The notes under the pieces are model-generated. The model was given only the letters and a program-made list of their open reading frames with translations. It did no database searches and was not told the DNA's origin. A stretch of DNA of 64,000 nucleotides from Nocardia blacklockiae. Its GTDB lineage: Bacteria > Actinomycetota > Actinomycetes > Mycobacteriales > Mycobacteriaceae. A program made the translations under genes and the position numbers. Shown here piece after piece: positions 35,550-45,132 of the stretch (within the stretch, counting starts at the first letter, position 1; each line of letters begins with the position of its first letter). The stretch covers positions 372,001-436,000 of the forward strand of contig NZ_JADLRJ010000002.1 in the NCBI RefSeq assembly GCF_015477355.1, written 5' to 3'.

Positions 35550-37025
35550 TCAGATGTTCCGGGCCGTCGAATACACGTCCATGATCCACAGCACCAGCGG
35601 CAGCACCGCGATGAGCAGCAGGTACTCGAAGATCTCGATGCCGCGCCTGGTCACCGGCGTGACCTCGACGTGCGGGCCGATCACGCCGAAGCCGACCGCG
35701 CCCGCCGCGAAGGCCAGCAACAGCAGCGGAGCGAGCAGTTCGTAATCGACGTCGCCGAACGCCAGGCCGACCAGCAGCAGCACGAAGGTCAGGCAGCCGC
35801 CGGCGATGAGCGTGGCCGCCTGCGTGAGATCGGCGAACGACCGGCCGCGCAGGCACAGGACGACGGCGGTGATCACGGCCAGCGTGATGCCTTGCCAGCG
35901 TTGCGATCCCAGCGGATCGGCCGCGCCGAACGCGCCCGCCGCCGCGGCGACCGTGAACGCGGCCACCAGCCCCGACTGGAACTGGTTGGCGGTGCGCGCC
36001 CGCTGCCCGAGCCCCGCCGCCGACGGCAGCGCGGTCGCGCCGATCGCGCCGATCCCCTCGATGGTCGGCCGGGGCTCGTGGTCGGCGGGATCGATCGCGG
36101 CGCCCGCGGTGGGTACCGGCGGGATCGGCAGCCGCGCCAGCAGCGCCGCCAGCCGCGGCACCGCCGACAGCAGCAGGATGCCGCCCACCAGCAGCCCGGC
36201 GGACAGCTTGGGCAGACCCGGATGCCACACCAGATAGACCGCGGCGGCGACCAATCCGATCACGCCGCCGGCCCCGACGGCCGAGAAGAGCGTCGCGCCA
36301 CCGCCGATCACGCGGTAGCCGACGACCGCGGCCACGATCGCCACCGAGACGCCCAGCAGCACATGGGGACTGCCGAGCCGGCCCGGCACCAGCAGCGCGG
36401 CGCCGCCGAAGAACAACAGCAGCGCGTCCAACGACACCCAGGTGGCGGTCGTCCGGTCGAAGTACTTGCGGGCCGCGATCGCGGCCGCGCCGAAGGCCAC
36501 CGCGCCGAGCCCGAGCAACGCGAAACCGGGCCACAGCGGGTCGCCGTGCCGCCGCGAGGCGGCCAGCAGGATCAGGGCGGTCAGCACCGCCAGCACCGAG
36601 ACCACCAGGCCGGTCCACCGCGCGGCGGCGCCCGACCAACCTCGGAAGTCGGCGGCGACCAGCCGCGACACCGCGTCGATGACATCGTCGAACAGCGCCG
36701 GCGCCTCCTTGGCCGCGACGGTCCGCAGCACCAGCAGCTCACCGTCGTAGACCTCGGCGTCGATCAGCGAACGGCTCGGCGCGATCGGGTCGCGGCCGAG
36801 CCGGGCCAGCGTCCAGTGCTGGGCCCGCAGCGGGACCGAGTCGTCGTCGCCCTCGGCGATGTCCGGGTTGCGTGATTCGATCAGCGCGACCAGATCACCG
36901 ATGAAGCTCGCGATCGGCACCGTCGCCGGCAGTCCCACGTCGACCTGGGTGTTGCCGCCGATGACCGAGACCCGACACAATTCGGGCTCGGTCGCCTTGG
37001 TACTCGTTGTCGATGGTTCCGTCAC
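35550..37025 (-). CDS. eccD: EccD, polytopic channel subunit of the ESX-1-like system
   Basis: From GTG 37025 the protein has 491 residues: a ubiquitin-like N-terminal domain (CRVSVIGGNTQVDVGLPATV) and about eleven transmembrane segments. A cytosolic loop is rich in Pro/Asp (PTAGAAIDPADHEPRPTIEG). The in-frame GTG at 37097 would add 24 residues; GTG 37025 is preferred because its N-terminus resembles relatives, although gggag lies a little far upstream. It heads the eccD-mycP-eccC operon and is divergent from eccA. Confidence 0.93.
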   Translation of the reverse strand: MTEPSTTSTKATEPELCRVSVIGGNTQVDVGLPATVPIASFIGDLVALIESRNPDIAEGDDDSVPLRAQHWTLARLGRDPIAPSRSLIDAEVYDGELLVLRTVAAKEAPALFDDVIDAVSRLVAADFRGWSGAAARWTGLVVSVLAVLTALILLAASRRHGDPLWPGFALLGLGAVAFGAAAIAARKYFDRTTATWVSLDALLLFFGGAALLVPGRLGSPHVLLGVSVAIVAAVVGYRVIGGGATLFSAVGAGGVIGLVAAAVYLVWHPGLPKLSAGLLVGGILLLSAVPRLAALLARLPIPPVPTAGAAIDPADHEPRPTIEGIGAIGATALPSAAGLGQRARTANQFQSGLVAAFTVAAAAGAFGAADPLGSQRWQGITLAVITAVVLCLRGRSFADLTQAATLIAGGCLTFVLLLVGLAFGDVDYELLAPLLLLAFAAGAVGFGVIGPHVEVTPVTRRGIEIFEYLLLIAVLPLVLWIMDVYSTARNI

Positions 37026-37201
37026 CGGAGTCGATCTCCCACCCTCATCTTTTCGAATGCCCGTTCCGACCGGGACGACAGTGCTCCTTCGAAACACCGT
37101 GAGAACGAGCGACTTCGGTACCTCGGAGAACCGCAGACCTCGGTATCACTCACGTTGCAACCTACCGGCAGCTAACCCTAATCTAACTGACAGATCGGAC
37201 C

Positions 37202-37227
37202 CGTGCGATCGGTAGTCTGGTCGCACG
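37202..37227. promoter_or_regulatory. Inverted repeat upstream of eccA
   Basis: CGTGCGA-N12-TCGCACG is a perfect 7-bp inverted repeat 48 bp before the eccA start. It encloses TAGTCT, a possible -10. It may be an operator for the eccA side of the divergent eccD/eccA region. Confidence 0.35.
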
Positions 37228-37274
37228 ATGAACGTATCCAAAACCACAAACGAAGGCTTCGGGGTTCGACAGCA

Positions 37275-39110
37275 ATGAGCGGCAACCGTCAGGCGCAGCG
37301 CGCGTTCGATGCCGGAGTCTTATCCCTCGGTCTGCCCATCGAAGGGCAGGAGTCGGCGCGGGATCCGGAATACGCGAAACTGGCGTTCCAGCGCGCCACC
37401 GAATGGGATCCGACGATGTGCGACGCCTGGCTGGGCCGCGCCGCCGCCGGCGAGGTCACCAAGGAGGTGCTGTTCAATCTCCACAAGACCAGCACCGGCA
37501 CGCTCTACCGCGAACAGCGCCGGGTCGGGCTCGCGCCGCGCTCGCTCGCCGGGCGTTTCCTGCCCGGTCTCTACATCGACTATCCCCTCGCCTCCTACAC
37601 CGAGATCTGGCTGGCCTGGGCGGCCTTCCTGATCGGCGACAAGGAGTACGACGAGGCCGAACGGGTGCTCGACGAACTCGACACCTACCGCAGATCCCAG
37701 CTCAGCGACCCCGACCGCGAGGTCGACAACCGCATCGCCGCGTACGTGCGCGCGGTGCTGCACTACAACACCCAGCGCTGGCCGGACGTGATGACCATCC
37801 TGGCGGGCTCGGCCGAGTGGGACGACCCCTATCTCGCCGCGGGCGCGCACGTCATGGTCGGCACCGCGTGCGCGCAGCTCGGGCTGTTCGGCGAGGCGAT
37901 CCGGCGCATGGAACAGGCCGAGGCGGGCCCCATTCCGGCCGCCCGCACCACCGCCATGTTCTGCCGCGGCCTGTGCCTGCGCGAAACCGGCGGCGAGGAC
38001 GAGGCGCAGGCGCTGTTCGAGAAGGTCTATTCGCAGGCGCCGGATTTCGAGGCGAACACCGCCGCCATGCGCGACCGCACCTACCGGATCACCGTCACCA
38101 CCAAGGAGTCCATCGAGTCGCGCACCGACCGCTGGGATCCGGCCACCGCGCCGTCGGTGGAGGCGATCCAGCAGGCCGAGACCGAGGACCGGGCCAAGAA
38201 GGTGCTCGCCGAGGCCCGCGCCGAATTGGACCGCCAGATCGGCCTGGACGCGGTGAAGAACCAGGTCGCGAAGTTGCAGTCGACCGCCCAGCTGGCCAAG
38301 ATCCGCGCCGAGAAGGGTCTGTCCGCCGCGCCGCGCGGCCAGCACCTGGCGTTCACCGGCCCGCCCGGCACCGGCAAGACCACCATCGCGCGCGTGGTCG
38401 CCAAGATCTATTGCGGCGTCGGCATTCTGCGCACCGACAAGGTGGTGGAGGCCAAGCGCGGCGATTTCGTCGGCCAGCACCTGGGTTCCACCGCGATCAA
38501 GACCGAGAAGCTGATCGACACCGCGATGGACGGCGTGCTGTTCATCGACGAGGCGTACACGCTGATCCAGACCGGGCTGTCCGGCGGCGACGCGTTCGGC
38601 CGCGAGGCCGTCGACACATTGCTGGCCCGGATGGAGAACGACCGCGACCGGCTGGTGGTCATCATCGCCGGGTACGACGGCGAGATCGACCGGCTGCTGG
38701 CCGCCAACGACGGCTTGGCCTCACGTTTCGCCAAACGCCTGCAGTTCCCCTCGTACAAGCCCGACGAGCTGGGCCGGATCGGCACGCTGATCGCACGGTC
38801 GCGGGACTCCGAATTGTCCGAGGGCGCACAGGAACTGCTGGTCCGCGCCTGCGACAAGCTGTACAACCTGGAGAGCACCGACCAGAGCGGTCAGCCGCGG
38901 CGCGGCGTGGACCTCGCCGGCAACGGCCGCTTCGTCCGCAACGTCATCGAGGCGGCCGAGGAGGAACGCGAGTTCCGCCTGGCCAACGACGAGTCGCTGG
39001 ACCTGAGCGCGCTCGACGAGACGCAGCTGATGCGCATCGAGGCCGAGGACATGCGCATCGCCCTCACCGGCATCCTGGCCTCGCTGAACGTCGGCATCAC
39101 CGACTTCTGA
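37275..39110 (+). CDS. eccA: EccA, AAA+ ATPase of the CbxX/CfqX family
   Basis: EccA is a cytosolic hexameric ATPase found only in EspG/PE/PPE-type ESX systems. It is thought to recycle chaperones or substrates. The 611-residue protein has an N-terminal TPR-like helical region (residues about 1-290). The AAA+ domain has Walker A GPPGTGKTT near residue 362, Walker B VLFIDEAYTL near 421 and a C-terminal lid (LAGNGRFVRNVIEAAEEERE). ATG 37275 is preceded by a purine-containing stretch; the upstream frame to 37203 is unlikely. It ends 13 bp from eccB (convergent). Confidence 0.95.
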   Translation: MSGNRQAQRAFDAGVLSLGLPIEGQESARDPEYAKLAFQRATEWDPTMCDAWLGRAAAGEVTKEVLFNLHKTSTGTLYREQRRVGLAPRSLAGRFLPGLYIDYPLASYTEIWLAWAAFLIGDKEYDEAERVLDELDTYRRSQLSDPDREVDNRIAAYVRAVLHYNTQRWPDVMTILAGSAEWDDPYLAAGAHVMVGTACAQLGLFGEAIRRMEQAEAGPIPAARTTAMFCRGLCLRETGGEDEAQALFEKVYSQAPDFEANTAAMRDRTYRITVTTKESIESRTDRWDPATAPSVEAIQQAETEDRAKKVLAEARAELDRQIGLDAVKNQVAKLQSTAQLAKIRAEKGLSAAPRGQHLAFTGPPGTGKTTIARVVAKIYCGVGILRTDKVVEAKRGDFVGQHLGSTAIKTEKLIDTAMDGVLFIDEAYTLIQTGLSGGDAFGREAVDTLLARMENDRDRLVVIIAGYDGEIDRLLAANDGLASRFAKRLQFPSYKPDELGRIGTLIARSRDSELSEGAQELLVRACDKLYNLESTDQSGQPRRGVDLAGNGRFVRNVIEAAEEEREFRLANDESLDLSALDETQLMRIEAEDMRIALTGILASLNVGITDF

Positions 39111-39123
39111 GGTTCGCGGCCCC

Positions 39124-40617
39124 TCAGCGCCCTGCCGCGCCGACCGAATCGTGGCCGGCGAGCGCGTCCTGCTGCGACAGCGTCGGACCCGGGACCAGCT
39201 GGCCGACGATCGGCCACGGCGCAAGACGCGGCTTGTCGCCCAGGCCGAGCACGCCGGCGGTGGCGGTGTCGGGGACGCCGTAGCGAATTCCGTTGTCGCC
39301 GATGTAGAACAGGCCGTCGCGGCGCGCACTGCCCGACTCGATCCCGGTGGCCTGCACGAACTCGCCCGAGCCCGGGGCGAGGTACACCGTGTCGACGCGG
39401 TCGCCGGTGCCGTCGGCGGTCGCGAGTTCCACCGGCTTCGCGGAATTCGGGATGGGCAGGCGGGTTCCGGCGAGGATCGAAACCACGGCCCGCTCCCCCG
39501 GTCCCTCCACCCGGCCCGGGTCGGCCGCGGTCGCAGGCGATTTCGACCAGGCCACGCAGACCACCGGCGTGTCGTCGGTGACGAGCAGCTTGGGCACCTG
39601 TGCCGGGAACTGGTCGACCCGCAGCGTGTGCCGCTGCGGCACCTGGTCCAGCACGTCCGGCGGCACGGTGGCGATATCGCTCATGCCCTGCGAGTTCGAG
39701 TTCCGGATCACCTGCGCGGTGAACGGCGACACCGGCTGCACTCCGTCGGCCAGCACCACGTACAGGTCCGGCTGGCCGCCGCGCGCCAGGCTCGGCACCG
39801 AGATGATCCCGCCCACCGGCACTTTCGACAACGGGCCGGGACCCGGCTGACCAGCACGATCGATCTGCGGCGGCGTCAGCGGCGGCACCTCGCCGGTGGC
39901 GCCGAGGAAGCCGGTGCCGACCGGGCGCGGCCGCGCCGTCGACAGGCTCAGCGAACGCGACATCACCGAATTGGCGGGATCCACCTCGGCGCGCTTGCCG
40001 TCGTAGATCAGGTAGGTCTTGTCGCCGTGGCGGACCAGCAGCGCCGAATCGCCGCCCGCGACCCGGGTCCGGTCGCTCAGTTCGGGCGGTCCGGCAACCA
40101 CGGTCGTCGTCCCGCCGCCCGCCGACCGCGTGCCGCCGGTCATGGATTCGCACAGCGCCCAGTGCGAGTGGTCGCCCTGACGCGAACCGGGCAGTGCGGC
40201 AGGCGCTCCCGGAATGCCCAGCAGCGGGCCACGCGGGTATTCGTCGAGCTTGTTGTCCGCGACGGCGTGCGGGGCGGCGTTGCTTCCGGTGATCAGGCGC
40301 GCGGAGGCCAGATTCAGGACCGGGTGCAGGCGCGTGCTGCCGTCCTGGGCGTGCACCACCACGTACAGCGCACCGCTCTGCTTGCCCGACACGATCAGCT
40401 CGTCGCCGATGGCGCCCTGCGGGCGCAGGAACGCCAGAATCGCCGCACCCGCCACGATCAGCACCGACAGCACCGCGCCGACCAGCAGCGAGCGCAGCTG
40501 CGACCGCATCGGGTCGTGCAGCATGCGCACATCGCGCCGGATCAGGGCGTGATCGAGGCGCCGCAGCAGAAATCGATACCCGTTCACCTGGGCACGGGTC
40601 GTCAGCTGTGCTGGCAC
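39124..40617 (-). CDS. eccB: EccB, core subunit of the ESX-1-like system
   Basis: The 497-residue protein has the EccB N-terminus (TTRAQVNGYRFLLRRLDHAL; DVRMLHDPMRSQ), one transmembrane helix at about residues 43-64 and a periplasmic repeat domain. Cys residues in HWALCESMTGG and PVVCVAWSKS could form the conserved disulfide. It is divergent from eccE over 140 bp, the same arrangement as in the ESX-4 cluster. Confidence 0.95.
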   Translation of the reverse strand: MPAQLTTRAQVNGYRFLLRRLDHALIRRDVRMLHDPMRSQLRSLLVGAVLSVLIVAGAAILAFLRPQGAIGDELIVSGKQSGALYVVVHAQDGSTRLHPVLNLASARLITGSNAAPHAVADNKLDEYPRGPLLGIPGAPAALPGSRQGDHSHWALCESMTGGTRSAGGGTTTVVAGPPELSDRTRVAGGDSALLVRHGDKTYLIYDGKRAEVDPANSVMSRSLSLSTARPRPVGTGFLGATGEVPPLTPPQIDRAGQPGPGPLSKVPVGGIISVPSLARGGQPDLYVVLADGVQPVSPFTAQVIRNSNSQGMSDIATVPPDVLDQVPQRHTLRVDQFPAQVPKLLVTDDTPVVCVAWSKSPATAADPGRVEGPGERAVVSILAGTRLPIPNSAKPVELATADGTGDRVDTVYLAPGSGEFVQATGIESGSARRDGLFYIGDNGIRYGVPDTATAGVLGLGDKPRLAPWPIVGQLVPGPTLSQQDALAGHDSVGAAGR

Positions 40618-40632
40618 TCGGTCTCCATCAAG

Positions 40633-40667
40633 CTATCCGTCACTATCCGTAGCCGACACGGTACCGT
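40633..40667. promoter_or_regulatory. Direct repeats and palindrome in the eccB/eccE divergent region
   Basis: CTATCCGT occurs twice (40633-40640 and 40643-40650), exactly 10 bp apart. It is followed by the perfect palindrome ACGGTACCGT (40658-40667). The helical-turn spacing and palindrome suggest a regulator site controlling both directions. Confidence 0.35.
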
Positions 40668-40757
40668 AATTCCGGAGGCGGCCCGAACCTATGAACGGCC
40701 GCCCGGGGTGCGGCTGTTCCCATGGTGACCGCGCGAAAGCGAAGCAGGGCAACAATT

Positions 40758-42536
40758 GTGAACGACACGATGAACAAACGCGCAACAACCGATACCAGCG
40801 ATAATTCTGGCAAAAAACCAGCTAATGGCGCTTCGGCATACGACGAGTTACGGGACCCGGAATTCTGGCTCTTCCGAATGTTCCCGCTTCGCGTGGTGAT
40901 ACCGGTGGCGGCACTGGCGGCGCTGGCCGCCTGGATCGTGCTCGCGTTCACCGATTTACCGGTGGCCGCGGCCGGGACCGCCGCCGCGGTCCTGCTCATC
41001 GGTCTGGTGCCCGTGCGGGGGCGCCCGCTCGCGGGGCGGGTCGCCGCCGGCCTCGGCCGCCGGCACCGGCCCGCCGTGGACCGCGTCGGCGAACCGGCGG
41101 TCGACGTGCCGCTGGACGAGGGCGGCAGCTACGGCGTGCACTGGGACGGCGACCTGCTGGTCACCATGCTGCGCATCGATCCGCCGCCGGACACCCTGAC
41201 CCTGCTGCGCCGCGGTTCGCTGAGCACCGACCAGTTGCTGCCGCTGACCGAGGTCGCCAAGTGCCTGGACCAGTTCGACATCACGCTGGCCGGCATCGAT
41301 GTGGTCAGCACCGGCGCGCGCACCGCGGGCACCGGCGTCGTGGCCTACCTGTACGACCGCATCCTGGGCCCGCTGCCGGCCATCGCGCACCGCACCGTGT
41401 GGCTGGTGCTGCGGCTGGATCCGCTGGCCAACGCCGAGGCGGTGGAGAACCGCGGCGGCGGGAGCACCGGTGCGCTGCGCACCGCGATCATCGCCACCCG
41501 CCGCGTGGCCAACCGGCTGGCGGCGCTCGACATCGCGGCCTCGGTGCTCACGGCCGGCGAAATGAACACCGCGGTAAGACAACTCACGCACGGCTTCGAC
41601 GTCGCCCAGCTGAAGGAGACGCCGAACTGGCTCGAGGACCGCGGTCGGCACCTGACGCACTACCAGATCGGCGCGGAGCTGATCGGCCCGCAGGGCCTCG
41701 CCGACATCTGGTCGGTGCCCAGCCTGTCCACCACCACCATCCTGCGGCTGCGGCCGGGCGCGCGGCGCGGCGACCGCGGCGACCACGCCGGGACGGTCGT
41801 GCTCAACGCGGTGGTCCGCTTCGACTCCGGCGCGCAGCCGGACCGCCCGCCGCTCGCCGGGCTGCGCGAGCTGACCGGCAACCAGCTGCGAATCCTGTTG
41901 GACACCTTGCCGATCGGCTCCGGCGGCCGCTGGGGCGCCGACGTCGCCTACCGCGGCACGCTCACCGCGCTCGCCGGCATCACGGTGCCCACCGCCGGCT
42001 GCGGGCAGCTCATCGGCGCCGACGAACGCGGCCAGGGCATCGCGGTGCCGCTGATCGGCGAGGGCACCCGCCACCTCGAGGTGATCGGCAACGTGGACCT
42101 CGCACAGCAGGTGATCCTGCGCGCCACGGCCCTGGGCGCGCACGCCGTCGTGCACACCAACCGGCCCGAGGCGTGGCACACCATGGTCACCAATCTCAAT
42201 GCGCCACATGTGCTCTCGATCGCGCCGCGGTCGGCCGGGGCCAGCTATCACGTCCCCTCGCCGCCCCCGCTGCCGGCCGCGCCCTACCCGAGCACCACCG
42301 TCGTGGTCTTCGACGGGATCCAGCCCACCGCGCTCACCGGCGGCGCCACCATCGTGCATGTCCGGCAACCGAATCAACCCGAGAGCCACTTCGAAGCCGA
42401 TGTGACGCTGATCCAGGATCCCCAGGCGCCCAACCGAATTACGGTGCGGACCGCCGCGGCGTCGGCCACCGTGTTCATGGTCACCACGCCCGACGAGATG
42501 CAGTACATCGGCGAATCGCTGGTCGCCACACGGTAG
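40758..42536 (+). CDS. eccE: EccE, core subunit of the ESX-1-like system
   Basis: From GTG 40758 the protein has 592 residues. The first 40 residues are polar (NKRATTDTSDNSGKKPANGA). Two transmembrane helices follow (VVIPVAALAALAAWIVLAF; VAAAGTAAAVLLIGLVPV), then the EccE domain (HRTVWLVLRLDPLANAEAVE; TGALRTAIIATRRVANRLAA). Other in-frame starts are ATG 40722 and ATG 40770; GTG 40758 has gcaggg at usable spacing. It is terminated by a strong hairpin shared with the convergent esx genes. Confidence 0.92.
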   Translation: MNDTMNKRATTDTSDNSGKKPANGASAYDELRDPEFWLFRMFPLRVVIPVAALAALAAWIVLAFTDLPVAAAGTAAAVLLIGLVPVRGRPLAGRVAAGLGRRHRPAVDRVGEPAVDVPLDEGGSYGVHWDGDLLVTMLRIDPPPDTLTLLRRGSLSTDQLLPLTEVAKCLDQFDITLAGIDVVSTGARTAGTGVVAYLYDRILGPLPAIAHRTVWLVLRLDPLANAEAVENRGGGSTGALRTAIIATRRVANRLAALDIAASVLTAGEMNTAVRQLTHGFDVAQLKETPNWLEDRGRHLTHYQIGAELIGPQGLADIWSVPSLSTTTILRLRPGARRGDRGDHAGTVVLNAVVRFDSGAQPDRPPLAGLRELTGNQLRILLDTLPIGSGGRWGADVAYRGTLTALAGITVPTAGCGQLIGADERGQGIAVPLIGEGTRHLEVIGNVDLAQQVILRATALGAHAVVHTNRPEAWHTMVTNLNAPHVLSIAPRSAGASYHVPSPPPLPAAPYPSTTVVVFDGIQPTALTGGATIVHVRQPNQPESHFEADVTLIQDPQAPNRITVRTAAASATVFMVTTPDEMQYIGESLVATR

Positions 42537-42553
42537 TTCACCGGGCACGAACG

Positions 42554-42592
42554 CCGACGGCCGGCCGGACACCTGCCCCGGCCGGCCGTCGG
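42554..42592. terminator. Bidirectional terminator between eccE and the esx block
   Basis: CCGACGGCCGGCCGG (42554-42568) pairs perfectly with 42578-42592, a 15-bp stem with a 9-nt loop. It lies in the 80-bp convergent gap. Confidence 0.85.
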
Positions 42593-42616
42593 TGGTTCGA
42601 ACCCGCTCGCGCGAAC

Positions 42617-42916
42617 TCAGAAGTCCGCGAACCCGTCGCCGACCTTGCCGTCGGCCTCGAGCGCCGCGTGCTTGGCGTTCTCGACCTTGCCGGCCAGCGC
42701 GTCCAGCTTCTGCCGGGTATCCGACAGCGCCTCGGTCATGTGCTTGTGCGCACCGTCGAAGCCCTGCTGCGCCTGCGGACCACCGAGGTTCGCCCGGAAG
42801 TTGTTGGCCGCGGCCTCCAGCGCGTCGATCTCGCCGTTGATCTTGCTGCCGTTGGTCTTCAGTTCCTCGAACAACCGGTCCATGGCGGCCGGGTCGTACA
42901 GAATTTCGTCGCTCAT
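42617..42916 (-). CDS. WXG100-family Esx protein (EsxB/CFP-10-like)
   Basis: This 99-residue predicted helical-hairpin protein (MSDEILYDPAAMDRLFEELK onward) is presumably secreted as a heterodimer with the Esx protein encoded just upstream. The turn that normally holds W-x-G reads ANLGGPQA, so the Trp is replaced by Leu, as in some family partners. The C-terminal tail (ENAKHAALEADGKVGDGFAD) has no Y-x-x-x-D/E export motif. It lies 65 bp downstream of its partner. Confidence 0.88.
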   Translation of the reverse strand: MSDEILYDPAAMDRLFEELKTNGSKINGEIDALEAAANNFRANLGGPQAQQGFDGAHKHMTEALSDTRQKLDALAGKVENAKHAALEADGKVGDGFADF

Positions 42917-42981
42917 ACCCTCAGTCCTGTTCAGTCGTGTGCATTCCGGTCACCGCGGGACGACGGCGACCCTTACGCGAA

Positions 42982-43281
42982 TTAGGCGAACGAGCCCTGG
43001 TCCATGTTGACCAGGTGCTTCTTGCCGGCGTCGACGGCCTTGGACAGCTCGTCGAGCTTCTTGTTGAGCTGGTCCGACTCGTCGCTCCAGTCGTCCATGA
43101 CCTTCTTGAACTCGTCGTTGGCACTACCCTTCCAGCCGTTGCGCACCTCGTCGCACGCCTGGTCGACCGCGTTCACGGAGTTGCGCAGGTTGGTGATCGA
43201 GGTCTCCATGTCCTGGACGACCTTGTCGATACCGGAAGCCTGCACACCGACGCTCTGGCTTCCACCGCCGAACATTGCCAT
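42982..43281 (-). CDS. WXG100-family Esx protein (EsxA/ESAT-6-like)
   Basis: The 99-residue helical hairpin has the W-x-G turn in RNGWKGSANDEFKKVM and flanking amphipathic helices. It is a likely secreted substrate and partner of the adjacent Esx protein. The C-terminus (DAGKKHLVNMDQGSFA) lacks Y-x-x-x-D/E. It lies 50 bp downstream of espG in the minus-strand block. Confidence 0.92.
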   Translation of the reverse strand: MAMFGGGSQSVGVQASGIDKVVQDMETSITNLRNSVNAVDQACDEVRNGWKGSANDEFKKVMDDWSDESDQLNKKLDELSKAVDAGKKHLVNMDQGSFA

Positions 43282-43331
43282 TTTTGATTCCTCTCCTCAG
43301 GGATGTATTCGTACCGATCGGGATTGTCGAG

Positions 43332-44123
43332 TTATCGGGGCAGCCACCTCCCCCCGGGCAGCCCGTCGATCAGCGCCGTGATCGCTTGTGCCACACGGTG
43401 GTCGGTGCCCGGGGTCACCGTGGACCAGACCTGCCGGTCCGGGGCGACCATGGGGGCGACGACGATCCGGCCGCGGGCGGTGTCGTAGATCGCGACGGTG
43501 CCCGGGACCCGGGTGGTCAGTCCGTCGTGATGCGTCGACGCCACGATCTCGGCGTAGGTATGGCAGGACCCGAAGGCCGAGCCCAGGACGGTGGCGTCGC
43601 GCTCGGCGGCGCCGAGCGCGTACATCGCGTCGGTGTACTCGGCGACCGTGCCGGCCGCGTTCAGCCGGGCGGCCAGTTCGTCGGTCGGCGCGCTGAGGCT
43701 GGCCACCTCCGCCGCCGACACCGAATCCAGCACGGCGAGCAGCGGTGCGGCCAGGGCCGCCCCGGAGCCGTCCACCCAGGCCGAGCGCACCTCGACGCGA
43801 TCGCCGACGCGCACCGCCACCGCGTGCTCGGCGCCGCGGCGCACCAGGCACGCCCGGCGGGTGCCGCCCTCGCCGTAAACCCGCAGTGCCAGTTCGTATT
43901 CCGGCTGGGACAGGGTGAACAGGGCCGCCGCCAGGTCCGGGTCGACGTCGCCGTCCGGGTCGATCACGCCGACCGCGGTCAGGTCGGCGACGGCGCGCTC
44001 CTGCGCGGCGCGGAACTCGTCGAACGAGTCCTGGCGCGGCCCGATCGACAGCGCCAGCGGCAGGGTCTGCACGCCGAGCCGGTCGGCCACCGCGAGCAGG
44101 CTGTCGTTGGTGAGCGCGGTCAT
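43332..44123 (-). CDS. espG: EspG, ESX secretion-associated chaperone (copy 1)
   Basis: EspG proteins bind cognate PE-PPE heterodimers in the cytosol and keep them soluble for the ESX machine. The 263-residue protein starts MTALTNDSLLAVADRLGVQT. It shows QPEYELALRVYGEGGTRRAC, EVASLSAPTDELAARL and GTVAIYDTARGRIVVAPMVA, typical of PF14011-type EspG. ATG 44123 overlaps the PPE stop by 4 bp (ATGA), which suggests translational coupling and direct partnership. Confidence 0.9.
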   Translation of the reverse strand: MTALTNDSLLAVADRLGVQTLPLALSIGPRQDSFDEFRAAQERAVADLTAVGVIDPDGDVDPDLAAALFTLSQPEYELALRVYGEGGTRRACLVRRGAEHAVAVRVGDRVEVRSAWVDGSGAALAAPLLAVLDSVSAAEVASLSAPTDELAARLNAAGTVAEYTDAMYALGAAERDATVLGSAFGSCHTYAEIVASTHHDGLTTRVPGTVAIYDTARGRIVVAPMVAPDRQVWSTVTPGTDHRVAQAITALIDGLPGGRWLPR

Positions 44124-45115
44124 GCCGCACCCCCGGTCCGCCGGGCGGCGTGGCCCTGGTCGGTGGTCGCCGACTCCACGGCGCCGAGCACCGACGGGGC
44201 CGCCTGGATCTCGCCGTCGAGGTGGTCGCCCGAGTCCCCGGCGAGGCTGGCGCGCGGGAAGCGGGGTGTGTCCTGGGGCGCCGCGCCGCCGCCCGACGCC
44301 GCGGGGCCGAACGGGACGGCCTCGGCGGCGGCGTTCCCGGTGCCGACCGGAACCGGTTGCGCCACAAGCTCGGACGCGGCCCCGGACTGTGCGTAGACCG
44401 GCGCCTGATAACTCGTGCGCACGCGCGGCACGGCGGTCGGCATCGTCACCGAGACGGGACCGATCGGCATGGCGCCCGGCGCGAAGCCCGCGGCCGAGGC
44501 CGACGCCGCCGTCGCGGCCTGGCGCGCCGACTGCTCGGCCACCAGCGCCTTGTCGGGCGCGATCCGCGGCGGTTCGGCCTGCTGCCACGGCGTCGCCAGC
44601 GGCTCGGTGGCGGATTCGTAGCTGCGCATCACCCGCGCGGCCACCGCCTTCGCCAGGTCGGCGTCGGTATCGGTCTGTGCGGCAACGGCTTTCAAGGGTG
44701 CGCCGAGCATGCCGCCGACCGACTCCAACATCCGCTGAACCTGTTCGATATTCGCGATATCGGCGGTGTCGGGCATCGCCAGCCGCGCGATCTCGTACGC
44801 GGCGACCTGGGCCTGCAGCCGCGCCGCGTTGGCCGCGGCGGCGCCGGCGGCCTCGATCAGCCATTCCCGCAGTGCCGAAACACGTTCCAGCACAGCGTCA
44901 CTGCGGCCGGACTGCCAGGCGCCGCGCAGCACGGCGAGGGTCTGCTCGTACTCGACGACCGCGGCGCCGAACGAGGCAGCGAGCCGCGACCACGCGGCCG
45001 CGGCCTCGGCCATCGGCACAGAGCCCGGCCCCGTGGTGAGGTCCTGCGCGAGCCGCTGCGGTTCGCGCGCTTCCCACACCACGCCCGTGAACCCCGGCTG
45101 TGGCATCTCGACCAT
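44120..45115 (-). CDS. PPE-family protein
   Basis: This is an ESX-exported PPE-type substrate of 331 residues. The N-terminal PPE domain of about 170 residues is all helical (GSVPMAEAAAAWSRLAASFG; TLAVLRGAWQSGRSDAVLER). A Pro/Ala/Gly-rich C-terminal half follows (PVYAQSGAASELVAQPVPVG). The PPE signature is degenerate (WEAREPQ). The WXG-like turn AWQSG is present. It directly follows the PE-like gene (17-bp gap) and overlaps espG. Confidence 0.88.
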   Translation of the reverse strand: MVEMPQPGFTGVVWEAREPQRLAQDLTTGPGSVPMAEAAAAWSRLAASFGAAVVEYEQTLAVLRGAWQSGRSDAVLERVSALREWLIEAAGAAAANAARLQAQVAAYEIARLAMPDTADIANIEQVQRMLESVGGMLGAPLKAVAAQTDTDADLAKAVAARVMRSYESATEPLATPWQQAEPPRIAPDKALVAEQSARQAATAASASAAGFAPGAMPIGPVSVTMPTAVPRVRTSYQAPVYAQSGAASELVAQPVPVGTGNAAAEAVPFGPAASGGGAAPQDTPRFPRASLAGDSGDHLDGEIQAAPSVLGAVESATTDQGHAARRTGGAA

Positions 45116-45132
45116 TGCTGTGGCAATCCCTC

